64,000 bases of DNA from Roseiarcus sp963721905 (GCA_963721905.1 CAVRMF010000021.1:186001-250000), one strand, 5' to 3'; counted from the first letter of the stretch, positions 8,808 through 17,196 are shown. Translations and numbers: made by a program. Notes: generated by a model from the letters alone, not told the origin.

Positions 8808-10343
8808 ATGCCCGTTGAGCGCCTTGCCTTTGGCTCCTTTCGGCTCAATCCCGAAAACGGAACGTTGCTGCGCGATGGCGAACTGGCGCCGATAGGGCAG
8901 AAAGGCGCCCTGATCCTCGGGGCGCTGTTGAAGAACCCGGGCGAGGTGCTGACCAAAGCGCAGTTGATGGATGCCGCCTGGCCGGGCATGGCGGTCGAGG
9001 AGAGCAACCTCTCGGTGCAGATCGCGTCGCTGCGCAAAGCGCTCGGGCCCGTGCCGGACGGAGGCGAATGGATCGTGACGGTTCCGCGCGTGGGCTATCG
9101 GCTATTCGTCGCCGGCCCGGCCGCGAATTCCCTGCTCGCGCAACCGGCCTGGCCGGAGCCTGTCCTTCCTTCAATCGCCGTCTTGCCATTTGAAAACATG
9201 GGCGGCGAGCGCGAGCAGGACTATTTCGTTGACGGCATTGCCGACGACATCATCACCGGGCTGTCCCGGATCAAATGGCTTTTGGTGATCGCCCGCAATT
9301 CGAGCTTCACCTACAAAGGTAAAACCGTGGACGTCCGGCAGGTGGGGCGAGAGCTAGGCGTGCGCTACGTGCTCGAGGGCGGCGTGCGCAAGGCCGGCAA
9401 TCGGTTGCGCATTAATGTGCAGTTGGTCGAAACCGCGACAGCCGCCAATCTCTGGGCGGACAAGTATGACTGCGTGGTCGAGGACATCTTCGACCTGCAG
9501 GACAGCATCACCGAACGGGTCGTCGGCATCGTCGAACCGAGGGTCCAGCGGTCGGAGATTGATCGGTCAAGGCGAAAGCGCCCGGACAGCCTCGACGCTT
9601 ACGACCTCTATCTGCGCGCGGTTCCCTACACATATTCGCAGATGCCCGAAGACGCCAGGATCGCGGCTGGCTTTCTCGATGAAGCCCTCAAGCTTGACCC
9701 AGCCTATGCCGCCGCTCACGCGCTGCTCGCTTGGTGCCATGAGTGGCGTTTCATGCGCGGAGGATTCGACGCGGCAGAAAGGGAATCCGGCCTGAACCAC
9801 GCCCGCGCCGCCCTGGACACCGGCACCGACGACGCGGCGGCCCTGGCGATCGCCGGGCTTGTCATCAGACTGCTCGGCAAAGACAACGAGACGGCGGTCA
9901 GTGCGGTCGCCCGCGCTCTGGCGTTCAATCCCTCCTGCGCCATGGCGTTTTATGTGGGGACGTTGATCCATGCGCTTGCAGGACATTCTGCTGAAGCGCT
10001 CGCCTGCGCGGATCGCGCGCTGCGGCTCAGCCCTTTTGATGTCATGGCCTATCAAGCCCATATGGCGAGGGGAGTGGTGGCGATCTCCGAATCGCGATTC
10101 GATGACGCAGCGACACATTATGGCAAGATGGTGCAGTCCAACTCCGTGCTGAGCACCACTCACTTCCTGCTGGCGATCGCTTTGGCCTTGGCCGGACGCG
10201 TTGAGGAAGCGCAGGCTCCGCTGCGGCGCGGCCTACAGCTCGAACCGGGTTTTCGGCTTCGGATGGTCCTCGAGATCGGGCCACCCCCGGCGAACAAGGA
10301 TCGGATGATTGAAGGGGGACATTTGCTCGGCTTACCCGATTGA
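8808..10343 (+). CDS. CadC-type winged-helix regulator with TolB-N-like and TPR domains
   Basis: A 511-residue one-component regulator. Residues 1-103 are an OmpR/PhoB-type winged helix (FGSFRLNPENGTL, GALLKNPGEVLTKAQLMDAA, SLRKAL, IVTVPRVGYRLFV). From about 121, PSIAVLPFENMGG, DYFVDGIADDIITGLS and LGVRYVLEGGVRK form the TolB-N-like segment usual in adenylate-cyclase-associated and CadC-like regulators. From about 250 helical TPR repeats follow (LDEALKLDPAYAAAHALLAW, LSPFDVMAYQAHMARG). No transmembrane helix separates them, so it is probably cytoplasmic. The signal sensed is unknown. It starts with ATG at 8808 without a strong Shine-Dalgarno. Confidence 0.85.
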   Translation: MPVERLAFGSFRLNPENGTLLRDGELAPIGQKGALILGALLKNPGEVLTKAQLMDAAWPGMAVEESNLSVQIASLRKALGPVPDGGEWIVTVPRVGYRLFVAGPAANSLLAQPAWPEPVLPSIAVLPFENMGGEREQDYFVDGIADDIITGLSRIKWLLVIARNSSFTYKGKTVDVRQVGRELGVRYVLEGGVRKAGNRLRINVQLVETATAANLWADKYDCVVEDIFDLQDSITERVVGIVEPRVQRSEIDRSRRKRPDSLDAYDLYLRAVPYTYSQMPEDARIAAGFLDEALKLDPAYAAAHALLAWCHEWRFMRGGFDAAERESGLNHARAALDTGTDDAAALAIAGLVIRLLGKDNETAVSAVARALAFNPSCAMAFYVGTLIHALAGHSAEALACADRALRLSPFDVMAYQAHMARGVVAISESRFDDAATHYGKMVQSNSVLSTTHFLLAIALALAGRVEEAQAPLRRGLQLEPGFRLRMVLEIGPPPANKDRMIEGGHLLGLPD

Positions 10344-10670
10344 TGGCGACCGCCGATTCCGCGCCACGGCCATGCGGGACTCCTTCGCTGCGGAGACGGA
10401 AGCTCATCATCTGTTGCAAATCCGGCGACCGTGTTCGACTGACGGCCACGCCGCAAGCCGCGACGGCGCGGAGCCGGAGGCTCACCTTCGGGAGGCCTTG
10501 CCGCTTAATGCGCGGGATGGGTCGGTCCATGACCGCCCCTGTAGGGGCGCCACCCGCCCAACTGCGACGGCCACCGGCCATCGGCTACGTCCGCAATTCA
10601 CGTCGAAACCGGTCAAGCTGATTGGGTTTTGACCCTGGAGCATGTTTCGATCAGGTTGACCCAGCCCGAT
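10344..10670. other. Intergenic, no gene recognised
   Basis: After the regulator stop the open frames in this stretch have high Arg/Pro content and no family signature. Nothing functional is seen before the dispersed repeat at 10671. Confidence 0.45.
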
Positions 10671-10744
10671 CCGTCATCGCCGGGCTTGACCTGGCTTGAC
10701 CCGGCGATCCATGGACCCGCGGGTCAGGCCCGCAGGTGACGATA
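10671..10744. repeat. Dispersed palindromic repeat of alphaproteobacterial type
   Basis: The sequence GTCATCGCCGGGCTTGACC, then GGCTTGACCCGGCGATCC, then the perfect 12-bp palindrome GACCCGCGGGTC (10714-10725) and CAGGCCCGCAGGTGAC. This is the 'CGCCGGGCTTGACCCGGCG' unit seen between genes in many Rhizobiales. A related 'CCCGCGGGTGACG' remnant sits at 18711-18725, at the equivalent point beside the full isochorismatase gene. Confidence 0.65.
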
Positions 10745-10775
10745 AGGAAGGTGATTCCACTTGATCGAACCCGCC

Positions 10776-10980
10776 CTAGCCGCCGCCCTGGGCTCGTTCC
10801 GCCCTCCAGCGCTCGCGCGCTTTCGCCATGGCCGCGGCTTCCAGCGTCATTGCCGTATCGACGACGGTTGCGTATTCGCCCTGCAGATGCGCGAGCGACA
10901 GCGCGTGGACGTCCTCGGCGGGCCAGCGCCTGCCCCGGAGATCGACCTTGTCGACGGCCCATGAGGCGTCGGCGACGACG
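10776..10980 (-). pseudogene. 3' fragment of isochorismatase-like gene (duplicate of 18763-18965)
   Basis: The minus strand encodes VFVVADASWAVDKVDLRGRR and the rest of the C-terminus to a TAG at 10776-10778. It matches the last 65 or so codons of the complete isochorismatase-like gene at 18763-19371 with few substitutions. The match continues past the stop into the repeat-containing flank. On the upstream side it breaks off at about 10980, where the sequence switches to the 3' part of the alpha/beta hydrolase read on the opposite strand. It is therefore a truncated, non-functional copy. Confidence 0.85.
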
Positions 10981-11459
10981 AAGACCGGGTCGCCCTCAAC
11001 GTCCTGCGAATGCGAACAGACGTCGAGCCCAAGCGCATCGGCTGCGTCGGTCTTTCGGGCGGCGGCCTTCGGGCCGCGCTCATGCGTGCGACGTCCGACG
11101 AGCTCGCCGCCTGCGTTATCGTGGGCATGATGAGCACCTATGAAGGGCTGCTCAGCGACTGCGTCGCGCCGCACACGTGGATGCTGTTTCCGGCCGGATG
11201 GAGCGAGGCTGGCGATTGGCCGGACCTCGCGGCGAGCGCCGCGCCTTCGCCTCTCCTCGTCCAGTTTCTTCTCGACGACGAGTTGTTCACCGTGGACGGC
11301 ATGCGCAACGCGGATTTACGCCTTGCGGCGGCCTACGCCCGGGCCAATGCGCCCGAGGCCTATACGGGCGAGTTCTATCCCGGACCGCATCGCTTCGACG
11401 TTCAAATGCAGGAGGCGGCGCTTGCCTGGCTCCAGAGCCGCCTCTGCGCCGGGCTTTAG
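10981..11459 (+). pseudogene. 3' fragment of alpha/beta hydrolase gene (duplicate of 7858-8336)
   Basis: From GAAGACCGGGTCGCC to the TAG at 11457-11459 the sequence repeats the end of the hydrolase gene at 7858-8336. The similarity runs on about 60 bp past both stops. An ATG at 11010 would allow a 149-residue product that keeps GLSGGG and the final PGPHRFD but lacks the first half of the fold. Divergence from the full copy is modest. It is joined head-on to an isochorismatase 3' fragment, and is probably not functional. Confidence 0.85.
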
Positions 11460-11807
11460 GGTCAAAACGCATCGGTCTGCTTACGCCGGCGCCCGCTTCG
11501 CGCAAATACCGGTCATTGCCCAACCGCAGGGCGATGATAGCGCGCTCGGAGGGACAGGTATCGTTGAGCGTTCGCCGGGACCCACAGGTAGGCTCGCCGA
11601 CGCGAGCACGACGTGAGTAGTTTCCGAGGGTTGCCGCAGAGCGCCACCGCGGCTATGCGGAACTGTCTAGACTTCGGCTAGCCAAGGCGTCTTCAAAAAA
11701 CGAGTTTGCTGGCGAGGACCTGCGGTAACGGGACGCGTACCTGCCCCGCACCGCGGGTGGTCACGGTCATTCGCGCTAGTCTCCCTGCGGGGACGTGGCC
11801 TGATGCG
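11460..11807. other. Intergenic, no gene recognised
   Basis: The first 60 bp continue the similarity to the region downstream of the intact hydrolase. The remainder up to 11807 shows no gene signature on either strand. Confidence 0.45.
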
Positions 11808-11835
11808 CGGGAGGACGGCCGCGGGAGGACGGCCA
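11808..11835. repeat. 14-bp tandem duplication before cold-shock relic
   Basis: GCGGGAGGACGGCC occurs twice in tandem directly before the ATG at 11836. Each unit contains a GGGAGGA-type ribosome binding site, so the leader of the cold-shock gene carries two Shine-Dalgarno-like blocks. Confidence 0.6.
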
Positions 11836-12062
11836 ATGACCATTGGAACCGTCCGATGGTTTGACGTCCCTAAGGCTATGGTTTCATCAGGCCCGACGAC
11901 GGTGGCGTTGACGTGTTGGTCGACATATGCGCCGTCGAACGCGCAGGAATGGCCAGCCTGGATCAAGGCCAGCGACTCAGCTTCGAAGTCGTGCGCGACG
12001 AGAGGATCAGCAGATCGTGCGCGGGGAATCTTGGCGTTTCTGGATTGCAGGCCCGCCACTGA
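11836..12062 (+). pseudogene. Frameshifted cold-shock-domain protein (CspA family)
   Basis: The frame opens MTIGTVRWFDVPKA, the RNP-like start of a cold-shock domain (GTVKWFxxxKG). It then continues in the next frame as GYGFIRPDDGGVDVLVDICA and GQRLSFEVVRDER to a TGA at 12060-12062. Expected AAGGGCTATGG is present as AAGGCTATGG near 11872, so one G is missing. With that base restored it would be a complete 75-residue CSP. Such proteins bind single-stranded RNA in the cytoplasm. Either the gene is dead or the base call is wrong. Confidence 0.8.
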
Positions 12063-12147
12063 GCACGCATAGAATTGGCGCTTCTCATCGAGCTTCGCGT
12101 CGATCCATTACCAGAGCCAGCATCGCGTGTCGGGCATAGGACTAGAA

Positions 12148-13242
12148 ATGTCGACGGTGGAAATACATGGCGCCCCGAAGGCGGCGCGCGACTGGGCGCA
12201 CGCGCTCATCCCCTACCGCCGGGCAAGCGCGGCGCGCGGCGTTTTCGAGCTTGCCGTCACCGTCCTGCCTTTCGTCGCGCTTTGGGCCGCCATGCTCATC
12301 GCCGCCCGTCATGGCCAGGTCTGGCCTTCGCTGGCCCTGGCGCCGCTGGCGGCAGCGTTGCTCGTTCGCCTCTTCATGATCCAGCACGATTGCGGGCACG
12401 GCTCATTCCTGCCGAGCAAAGCCGCAAACGAGTGGATCGGCCGGGGGATCGGCATCGTGACGATGACCCCCTACGATCACTGGCGGCGCTGCCATGCGAT
12501 CCACCATGTAACGTCTGGTAATCTCGAACGGCGCGGCATCGGCGACATCAAGACGCTGACGGTTTGCGAATATTTCGCGCGCAACTGGCGCGGCCGGATC
12601 GGCTACCGGCTCTATCGCCATCCTCTGGTGATGTTCGGGATCGGCCCGGCCTATCTTTTCCTGATCGAGAACCGCTTGCCTTTCGGCTTCATGCGCAAGG
12701 GCGCCATGCCATGGGTCAGCACGATGACGACCAACGCGGGCATCCTGCTCGCGGCCGGCCTCCTCGTCTGGAGCGTGGGCCTCGCGCCGTTTCTTGCAGT
12801 CGCTCTGCCAATCACGGTGCTCGCGGCGACCGCCGGCGTCTGGCTGTTCTACGTGCAGCATCAGTTCGAGGGGACCACGTGGCGCGCAGCGGCCGACTGG
12901 AGCCAGCCCGAGGCGGCGTTGCACGGCAGTTCGCATTACCGCCTGCCGCCGCCGCTGCGCTGGTTCTCCGCCAATATCGGCGTGCATCACGTGCATCACC
13001 TTTCGAGCGGCATTCCCTTCTATCGGCTTCCGGAGGTCTTGCGGAACCATCCTGCGCTCGGCGAGGTCGGCCGGCTCAGTCTGTGGGAGAGCTTCGCCTG
13101 TGTCGGATTGGCGCTGTGGGACGAGGACAAGGGACGGCTCATTTCACTTTGCGAGGCAGATCAATCGCGTCAGGCGGCTCGCTTGTGCGACGCGCGGTTG
13201 ACTTGCTCCCAAAAGGTTACTGTGGAAGATGGAACGCTTTGA
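12148..13242 (+). CDS. Fatty acid desaturase (omega-6/delta-12-like)
   Basis: A 364-residue membrane di-iron desaturase. Histidine boxes are HDCGH at residues 80-84, HAIHH at 116-120 and HHVHH at 280-284. Hydrophobic helix pairs sit between them (FELAVTVLPFVALWAAML, GILLAAGLLVWSVGLAPFLA). The spacing fits the delta-12/omega-3 group that desaturates acyl lipids. I chose ATG 12148; a GTG at 12127 is an alternative. The last 25 residues (ADQSRQAARLCDARLTCSQK...) look unlike the usual end, so the 3' end may have been altered. A second, unrelated-type desaturase lies at 49662. Confidence 0.88.
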   Translation: MSTVEIHGAPKAARDWAHALIPYRRASAARGVFELAVTVLPFVALWAAMLIAARHGQVWPSLALAPLAAALLVRLFMIQHDCGHGSFLPSKAANEWIGRGIGIVTMTPYDHWRRCHAIHHVTSGNLERRGIGDIKTLTVCEYFARNWRGRIGYRLYRHPLVMFGIGPAYLFLIENRLPFGFMRKGAMPWVSTMTTNAGILLAAGLLVWSVGLAPFLAVALPITVLAATAGVWLFYVQHQFEGTTWRAAADWSQPEAALHGSSHYRLPPPLRWFSANIGVHHVHHLSSGIPFYRLPEVLRNHPALGEVGRLSLWESFACVGLALWDEDKGRLISLCEADQSRQAARLCDARLTCSQKVTVEDGTL

Positions 13243-13298
13243 GGCTGGGTTGGCCAGGATCCGCAATAGACCAAAAGGCGTCGGGGCTAAGCCCAAGA

Positions 13299-13475
13299 CT
13301 ACGATGCGCGCCCCGAAGTCTCGGTCCTCGACTTCCCTTCGTTCTCGCTGAAGAATTTCTCCCACGTCGCGGTATGCCCGCACTTACCGCAATTGATGAC
13401 CGTCTCGGATCGATAATGTTCTGAAACGTGAACAGCTGGATTTCCTTTTATTCGCATGGGAATTGTGCCGCTCAT
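13299..13475 (-). CDS. 58-residue CxxC microprotein, hypothetical
   Basis: The minus strand from ATG at 13475 gives 58 residues: MSGTIPMRIKGNPAVHV, then INCGKCGHTATWEKFF, ending GRAS. The CGKCGH motif followed by an aromatic/basic stretch resembles half of a zinc ribbon. A strong Shine-Dalgarno (GGAGAAGAG) lies six to eight bases upstream. The protein is below the usual annotation cutoff. No family assigned; a metal-binding or rubredoxin-like regulator is a guess. Confidence 0.55.
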   Translation of the reverse strand: MSGTIPMRIKGNPAVHVSEHYRSETVINCGKCGHTATWEKFFSENEGKSRTETSGRAS

Positions 13476-13764
13476 AATCTCTTCTCCAGAGGAGACAATA
13501 TTACGTCTTCGCCATGGTTTGTCAACTAGAGATAGGTAGCCCCCAGGGCTCCGAACTCAGGTTAACAACGAGTGAGAAAAGCGCCATACGCGCTTCTCTT
13601 CGCGGCGACGGATTTCGTATACGCGCCATCGAGACCGCTGAATTGCACGTCCTGCGAGTCTCCTGAATGCGCGATGCAACCTGCAGGACTCATTCCACGC
13701 CGACCGGCGCGCTTTTGTTAACCTGGACTCGTTGCCCTGGGTAGCCCCAGCAACGCCTAACGAA
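13476..13764. other. Intergenic, no gene recognised
   Basis: No convincing gene is seen between the CxxC microprotein and the Hsp20 terminator. A minus-strand frame over 13557-13793 is Arg-rich, runs through the terminator hairpin and has no signature. Confidence 0.45.
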
Positions 13765-13787
13765 AGCGCCCCGAGAACCGGGGCGCT
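13765..13787 (-). terminator. Rho-independent terminator of hsp20
   Basis: AGCGCCCC (13765-13772) pairs with GGGGCGCT (13780-13787) across a 7-nt loop. On the minus strand the stem is followed by TTCGTT. It lies 18 bp past the Hsp20 stop, in the right orientation. Confidence 0.75.
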
Positions 13788-13804
13788 CCTCAATCGTCAA
13801 ACTC

Positions 13805-14278
13805 TCACGCCGCGATCTTGGCCGCCTTGCCCTCAAGGGCGGCCTTCTTGGCGGTCGTTATCGGAATCGCCCGGGGCTTCATCGCCTCTGGGACGACGCG
13901 CAAGAGGTCGACCTGCAGAAGCCCGTTCTCCAGGCTCGCGCCCTTGATCTGGACATGGTCGGCGAGCTGGAACTTACGTTCGAAATTCCGCTCGGCGATG
14001 CCCTGGTAGATCAGGTCGCTCTCCTCCTCACCGCTGCTCTGCTTGGCGCCGCGGATCGTTAGCACGTTCTCCTTCACCTCGATGGAAAGATCAGCGCCGG
14101 CGAAGCCGGCGACTGCCACCGAGATGTTGTAGGCGTTCTCGCCCGAACGTTTGATATTATAGGGAGGATAGCCTGGCGCCTGAGCGCTTTCCGCGCCGCT
14201 GACTTGGTCCAGCATTGAGAACAGCTGATCAAAACCGACGGTGGAACGATAGAAGGGAGCAAAATCAAATGTACGCAT
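13805..14278 (-). CDS. Small heat-shock protein, Hsp20/IbpA family
   Basis: A 157-residue alpha-crystallin-domain chaperone that holds unfolding proteins in the cytoplasm. The N-terminus MRTFDFAPFYRSTVGFDQLF and YPPYNIKRSGENAYNISVAV are typical of the bacterial class A (IbpA-like) group. In the core are NVLTIRGAK and the ASLENGLLQVDL consensus before the last strand, and AIPIT gives the I-x-I anchor. I chose ATG 14278 (RBS AGAGAGG just upstream) over a longer frame reaching 14362. The 5' leader can pair GCATG near 14296-14300 with CATGC just before the start, which could mask the RBS, but a true ROSE element is not evident. Confidence 0.92.
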   Translation of the reverse strand: MRTFDFAPFYRSTVGFDQLFSMLDQVSGAESAQAPGYPPYNIKRSGENAYNISVAVAGFAGADLSIEVKENVLTIRGAKQSSGEEESDLIYQGIAERNFERKFQLADHVQIKGASLENGLLQVDLLRVVPEAMKPRAIPITTAKKAALEGKAAKIAA

Positions 14279-14721
14279 AGCATGACCTCTCTGTTTGAGC
14301 GACATGCGAACGATCCGCCTTGGGGCCGAATCTTCCGTAACGCAGCCTCGTGGCCTACGCAAACGTTATTTGGGTATTAGCTTGGGTCATTGTAAGGTGA
14401 CGGCGCGATTATATTTTCCCATGGTAAGATTTTTCGGAAGCCAATCGCGCAGCTGAATTTGCCGTGCACTGAGGTTACGTTGGTAACCGCAATTGAATTG
14501 ATCTGAAAGCCGCGCCGCTTTCGTCGCGCCCGCAACCGACAAAGATTTGCCGCATAATGGGCTTACGTAGAAATGACTATCGCCTCGCGGAAGCCCGACC
14601 GAGAATTTGGGCCCATTCGGAGGACGGGGCGAGGTCGGCGTTAACATCATCAAGCGGGTCTTCGTCGAGGGAGCGCGTCCGCAGCTCCGCGAAGGAGGCC
14701 GCGTGGGTGCGGAGTTGGTCC
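14279..14721. other. Intergenic between hsp20 and a small gene
   Basis: The divergent gap presumably holds the heat-shock promoter. A minus-strand CCCAAAT block near 14365-14375 is loosely like a sigma-32 minus-10 element but is too weak to call. Apart from that nothing is recognised. Confidence 0.4.
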
Positions 14722-14958
14722 ATGCGCAAACTGTCGTTGGAAGACCTTCATCACGACCTCGACGAGACCCAAGGCATCATCAATATCCTTGAGAGGGCGA
14801 GCCGGGAACTGTCGACGATCATCGACTGGGACGAGGGGCTTCGCAAGAACCCGCTGCGCCACCGCCAACTCGCCTCCATCGGCGAGCAGCTCGCGATCGC
14901 GCGAGGCAAACAGACGTCAGTTGCGCGAACGATCGAAAGGCTGGAATCGCGGCCGTAG
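14722..14958 (+). CDS. Small hypothetical coiled-coil-like protein
   Basis: The 78-residue frame from ATG 14722 reads MRKLSLEDLHHDLDETQGII and continues with helical, charged sequence (ILERASRELSTIIDWDEGLR, SIGEQLAIARGKQTSVARTI). Composition suggests a soluble two-helix protein. No family is recognised. The start was chosen because the frame upstream is not protein-like. Confidence 0.5.
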   Translation: MRKLSLEDLHHDLDETQGIINILERASRELSTIIDWDEGLRKNPLRHRQLASIGEQLAIARGKQTSVARTIERLESRP

Positions 14959-15233
14959 GGCGAAGGCGAGCTCCTCCCTTTTCCCTCGCCAGCTTACGCG
15001 CCGATCCCGCACCCGACTCGCTTCCTTCGCTTGAACGGGGTGCGAGATCCGAAAAAGGCGGCGAACTGCTCGCTGATCTGTTCGGCCGCTTTGCGCGCAA
15101 GAAGCGGCCGTTCGCAGACGCCGCGGCAAACGGGGAAATCGGCCCGAAGGCAACAATCGCTGTTTCAAAAGTAGAATTATGCACCGCGCAGGGGCGGCTT
15201 CCGACCTAACTCGGATGTTCGGCCTCATGGCGC
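14959..15233. other. Intergenic, no gene recognised
   Basis: Nothing recognisable on either strand between the small helical protein and the 3' end of the TetR gene. Confidence 0.45.
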
Positions 15234-15791
15234 TTAACGTCCGGCCAGCACCCCGGCGACGATGGCTCGCGCGTGCAGCAGGACGGATTTGTGCTCCTCC
15301 GCCGAAACCTCGACGAAGCCTAAACCTCGGAGCAGGAAAATTCCCTCAACGGCAAGCAGGGCGTGACGAACGCCATGGGCGGCGCCGGAATCAGACAGGA
15401 GCGGATCGAGCAGCGCGCGATAATACCGTCGTGCCGGTTCCATCATATCGGGGGCGTGCACCAACGCGGTTACGAGAAAAGCCGCCTTGCGCGTCGCAGC
15501 GTCGTCCTCATCGAGCGCTTCGTCGATGTGGGCTAGAACCAATTCGAAAGGCCCAACCGGCCTGCCGCCAAGCCGCTGGCGCACCGCTTCTTGAAAGCGG
15601 GTTACTTCCCGCTCTAACGCCGCGCGGACTAATCCATCCTTGGTCGCGAAGCTGTAGACGAGACCGCCCTTGCTGATCCCCGCACGCTCGGCGACGGCAT
15701 CGAGCGTGAAATTTCGGCCTCCGGATTCGAGGATCACACGCTCGGCGGCATCCAGAATCCGATCCCGATCAATTTCCTTTTTCCGCGTCAA
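15234..15791 (-). CDS. TetR-family transcriptional repressor
   Basis: A 185-residue TetR regulator. The N-terminal helix-turn-helix is clear: RDRILDAAERVILESGG, FTLDAVAERAGISKGGLVYS and FATKDGLVRAAL. The C-terminal part (ALVHAPDMMEPARRYYRAL) is the ligand domain. I favour the TTG at 15791, which has AAGGGG six bases upstream and leaves both operator palindromes outside the gene. ATGs at 15827 and 15833 are in frame but lack a ribosome binding site and would put one operator inside the coding region. It is divergent from the MFS exporter, which it most likely represses. Confidence 0.88.
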   Translation of the reverse strand: MTRKKEIDRDRILDAAERVILESGGRNFTLDAVAERAGISKGGLVYSFATKDGLVRAALEREVTRFQEAVRQRLGGRPVGPFELVLAHIDEALDEDDAATRKAAFLVTALVHAPDMMEPARRYYRALLDPLLSDSGAAHGVRHALLAVEGIFLLRGLGFVEVSAEEHKSVLLHARAIVAGVLAGR

Positions 15792-15810
15792 ACCTAGCCC
15801 CTTGCTTTTC

Positions 15811-15824
15811 CGACTGATCAGTCG
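15811..15824. promoter_or_regulatory. TetR operator 1
   Basis: A perfect 14-bp palindrome, CGACTGATCAGTCG, centred 26 bp from a second near-identical site. It lies between the divergent TetR and MFS starts, as expected for an autoregulated exporter locus. Confidence 0.75.
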
Positions 15825-15836
15825 CATAACCATTTT

Positions 15837-15850
15837 CGACTGATCAGTCT
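15837..15850. promoter_or_regulatory. TetR operator 2
   Basis: CGACTGATCAGTCT carries the same ACTGATCAGT core as operator 1 with one outer mismatch. The 26-bp centre spacing is about two and a half helical turns. Confidence 0.72.
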
Positions 15851-15908
15851 GATTACCACGCCGGTGTGCGCCGTGGAAGCTGGTCTCCCAATTTGCCGCG
15901 AGGACTGC

Positions 15909-17151
15909 ATGAATTCCGACGGACACCCCACCCGTACGCTGCCGCTGATTGTGGTTCTAGGTGTCATCACCGCCTTCGATGCGATGGCGATCGACCTGTA
16001 TCTGCCGGGCTTCCGCGACATCGGACGTTCTCTCGGGGCAAACCCCGGCACGATGCAAACATCTCTCTCCGTGTTCGTCGGCGGAGCCGCTATCGGACAA
16101 CTTTTCTACGGACCCGTGACCGATCGGTTCGGCCGACGCGGACCGCTCGCATTTGGAATTTTGTTGTTTGTTCTGGCGTCGGTCCTCGCGGCTCTTTCGC
16201 AGAACATGGCGATGTTCATGGTCGCAAGAGCGCTTCAGGGCCTTGGCGCGGCAGCCGGGCTGGTCATTCCACGAGCGATTATCACCGATCGCTATCAAGG
16301 ACGCGAGGTAGCGAAACTGTTTTCGGCGTTGTTACAGGTCATGATGATCGCACCGATCGTTGCGCCGCCTATTGGCGGGCTTTTGGTCGCCGCGATGGGG
16401 TGGCAGGCGATTTTCTGGTTCCTAGCGCTCTTTGGCGCTGCATCGCTCGTGGCTCTGCTCAAGATCGTGCCAGAGACGCTGGAATCCTCACGCCGTGCGA
16501 CTGCGGGCCTCCTCGTCACCTTGCTCGACTATGCGGGCCTTTTCAGACGCGGCAGGCTCGCGTGGCTGACCCTTTCAAGCGCTTTCGCCATGGCGGGGCT
16601 GTTTGCCTATATCGGCTCATCGTCGTTTGTGTTCGTCGATCATTTCGGCCTATCGCCGGCAATTTACAGCCTGGTGCTCGCCGGCATTGCCGTCGGGATG
16701 GTGATTGGCGGCCAGATCAACGTGCTACTGTTGAGCCGCTGGACGGAACGCCAGATTCTGGTTTTTGGACTTCTGCTGCACGCCGCCTGCTGCGTCGCGC
16801 TCCTTATCGCCACCCTTGCTATGGGGGCCGGAGTTCTACGTGGCCGGCGCCTTGATTTTCCTTGCCATGGCGAGCCTGATGCTCGTGATCGGGAATGGCT
16901 TCGCGCTCGTTATGAAGAGCGCGCCCGCCCGCCAAGCCGGGTCAGTCTCCTCGTTGCTGGGTGTCCTGCAGTACGCCTTCGCTGGCGTCAGCGGCACAGC
17001 TTTGGGGCTCGCGTATGACGCCACCCTTACCCCCTTCATTACGGCAATGCTGCTGTGCGCCGTCGGCGCGCTGATCGCCTTTGTCGTCGCGACGAGACTG
17101 ATCGCAGAAACGGCCACGCCATTCGATGGCAGGACAGTTGAATTCCCCTAA
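15909..17151 (+). pseudogene. Bcr/CflA-type MFS drug exporter, frameshifted
   Basis: The frame from ATG 15909 codes for the first ten or so helices of a DHA1 exporter: ITAFDAMAIDLYLPGFRDIG, GQLFYGPVTDRFGRRGPL (motif A) and VARALQGLGAAAGLVIPRAI (motif C region). At the GGGGG run 16823-16827 the homology moves to another frame, EFYVAGALIFLAMASLMLVI and SLLGVLQYAFAGVSGTALG, ending at 17151. Removing one G joins them into about 410 residues, the normal length. The locus is divergent from the TetR gene with the operators in between. Either a decayed exporter, slippage-controlled expression or a base-call error. Confidence 0.85.
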
Positions 17152-17196
17152 CCCTTGCAAATCGGAACGAGGCTCCGGGCGAACAGTGGGAATGCG

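Noticed and set aside
11010..11459. Independent 149-residue esterase gene
   Set aside because: It is only the last third of the hydrolase fold, joined to a reversed fragment of another gene, with no ribosome site.
13557..13793. 78-residue minus-strand frame downstream of hsp20
   Set aside because: It runs through the terminator hairpin, is Arg-rich and lacks any signature.
14279..14362. ROSE-type RNA thermometer in the hsp20 leader
   Set aside because: A short GCATG/CATGC pairing can be drawn, but the conserved ROSE block near the Shine-Dalgarno is not seen.
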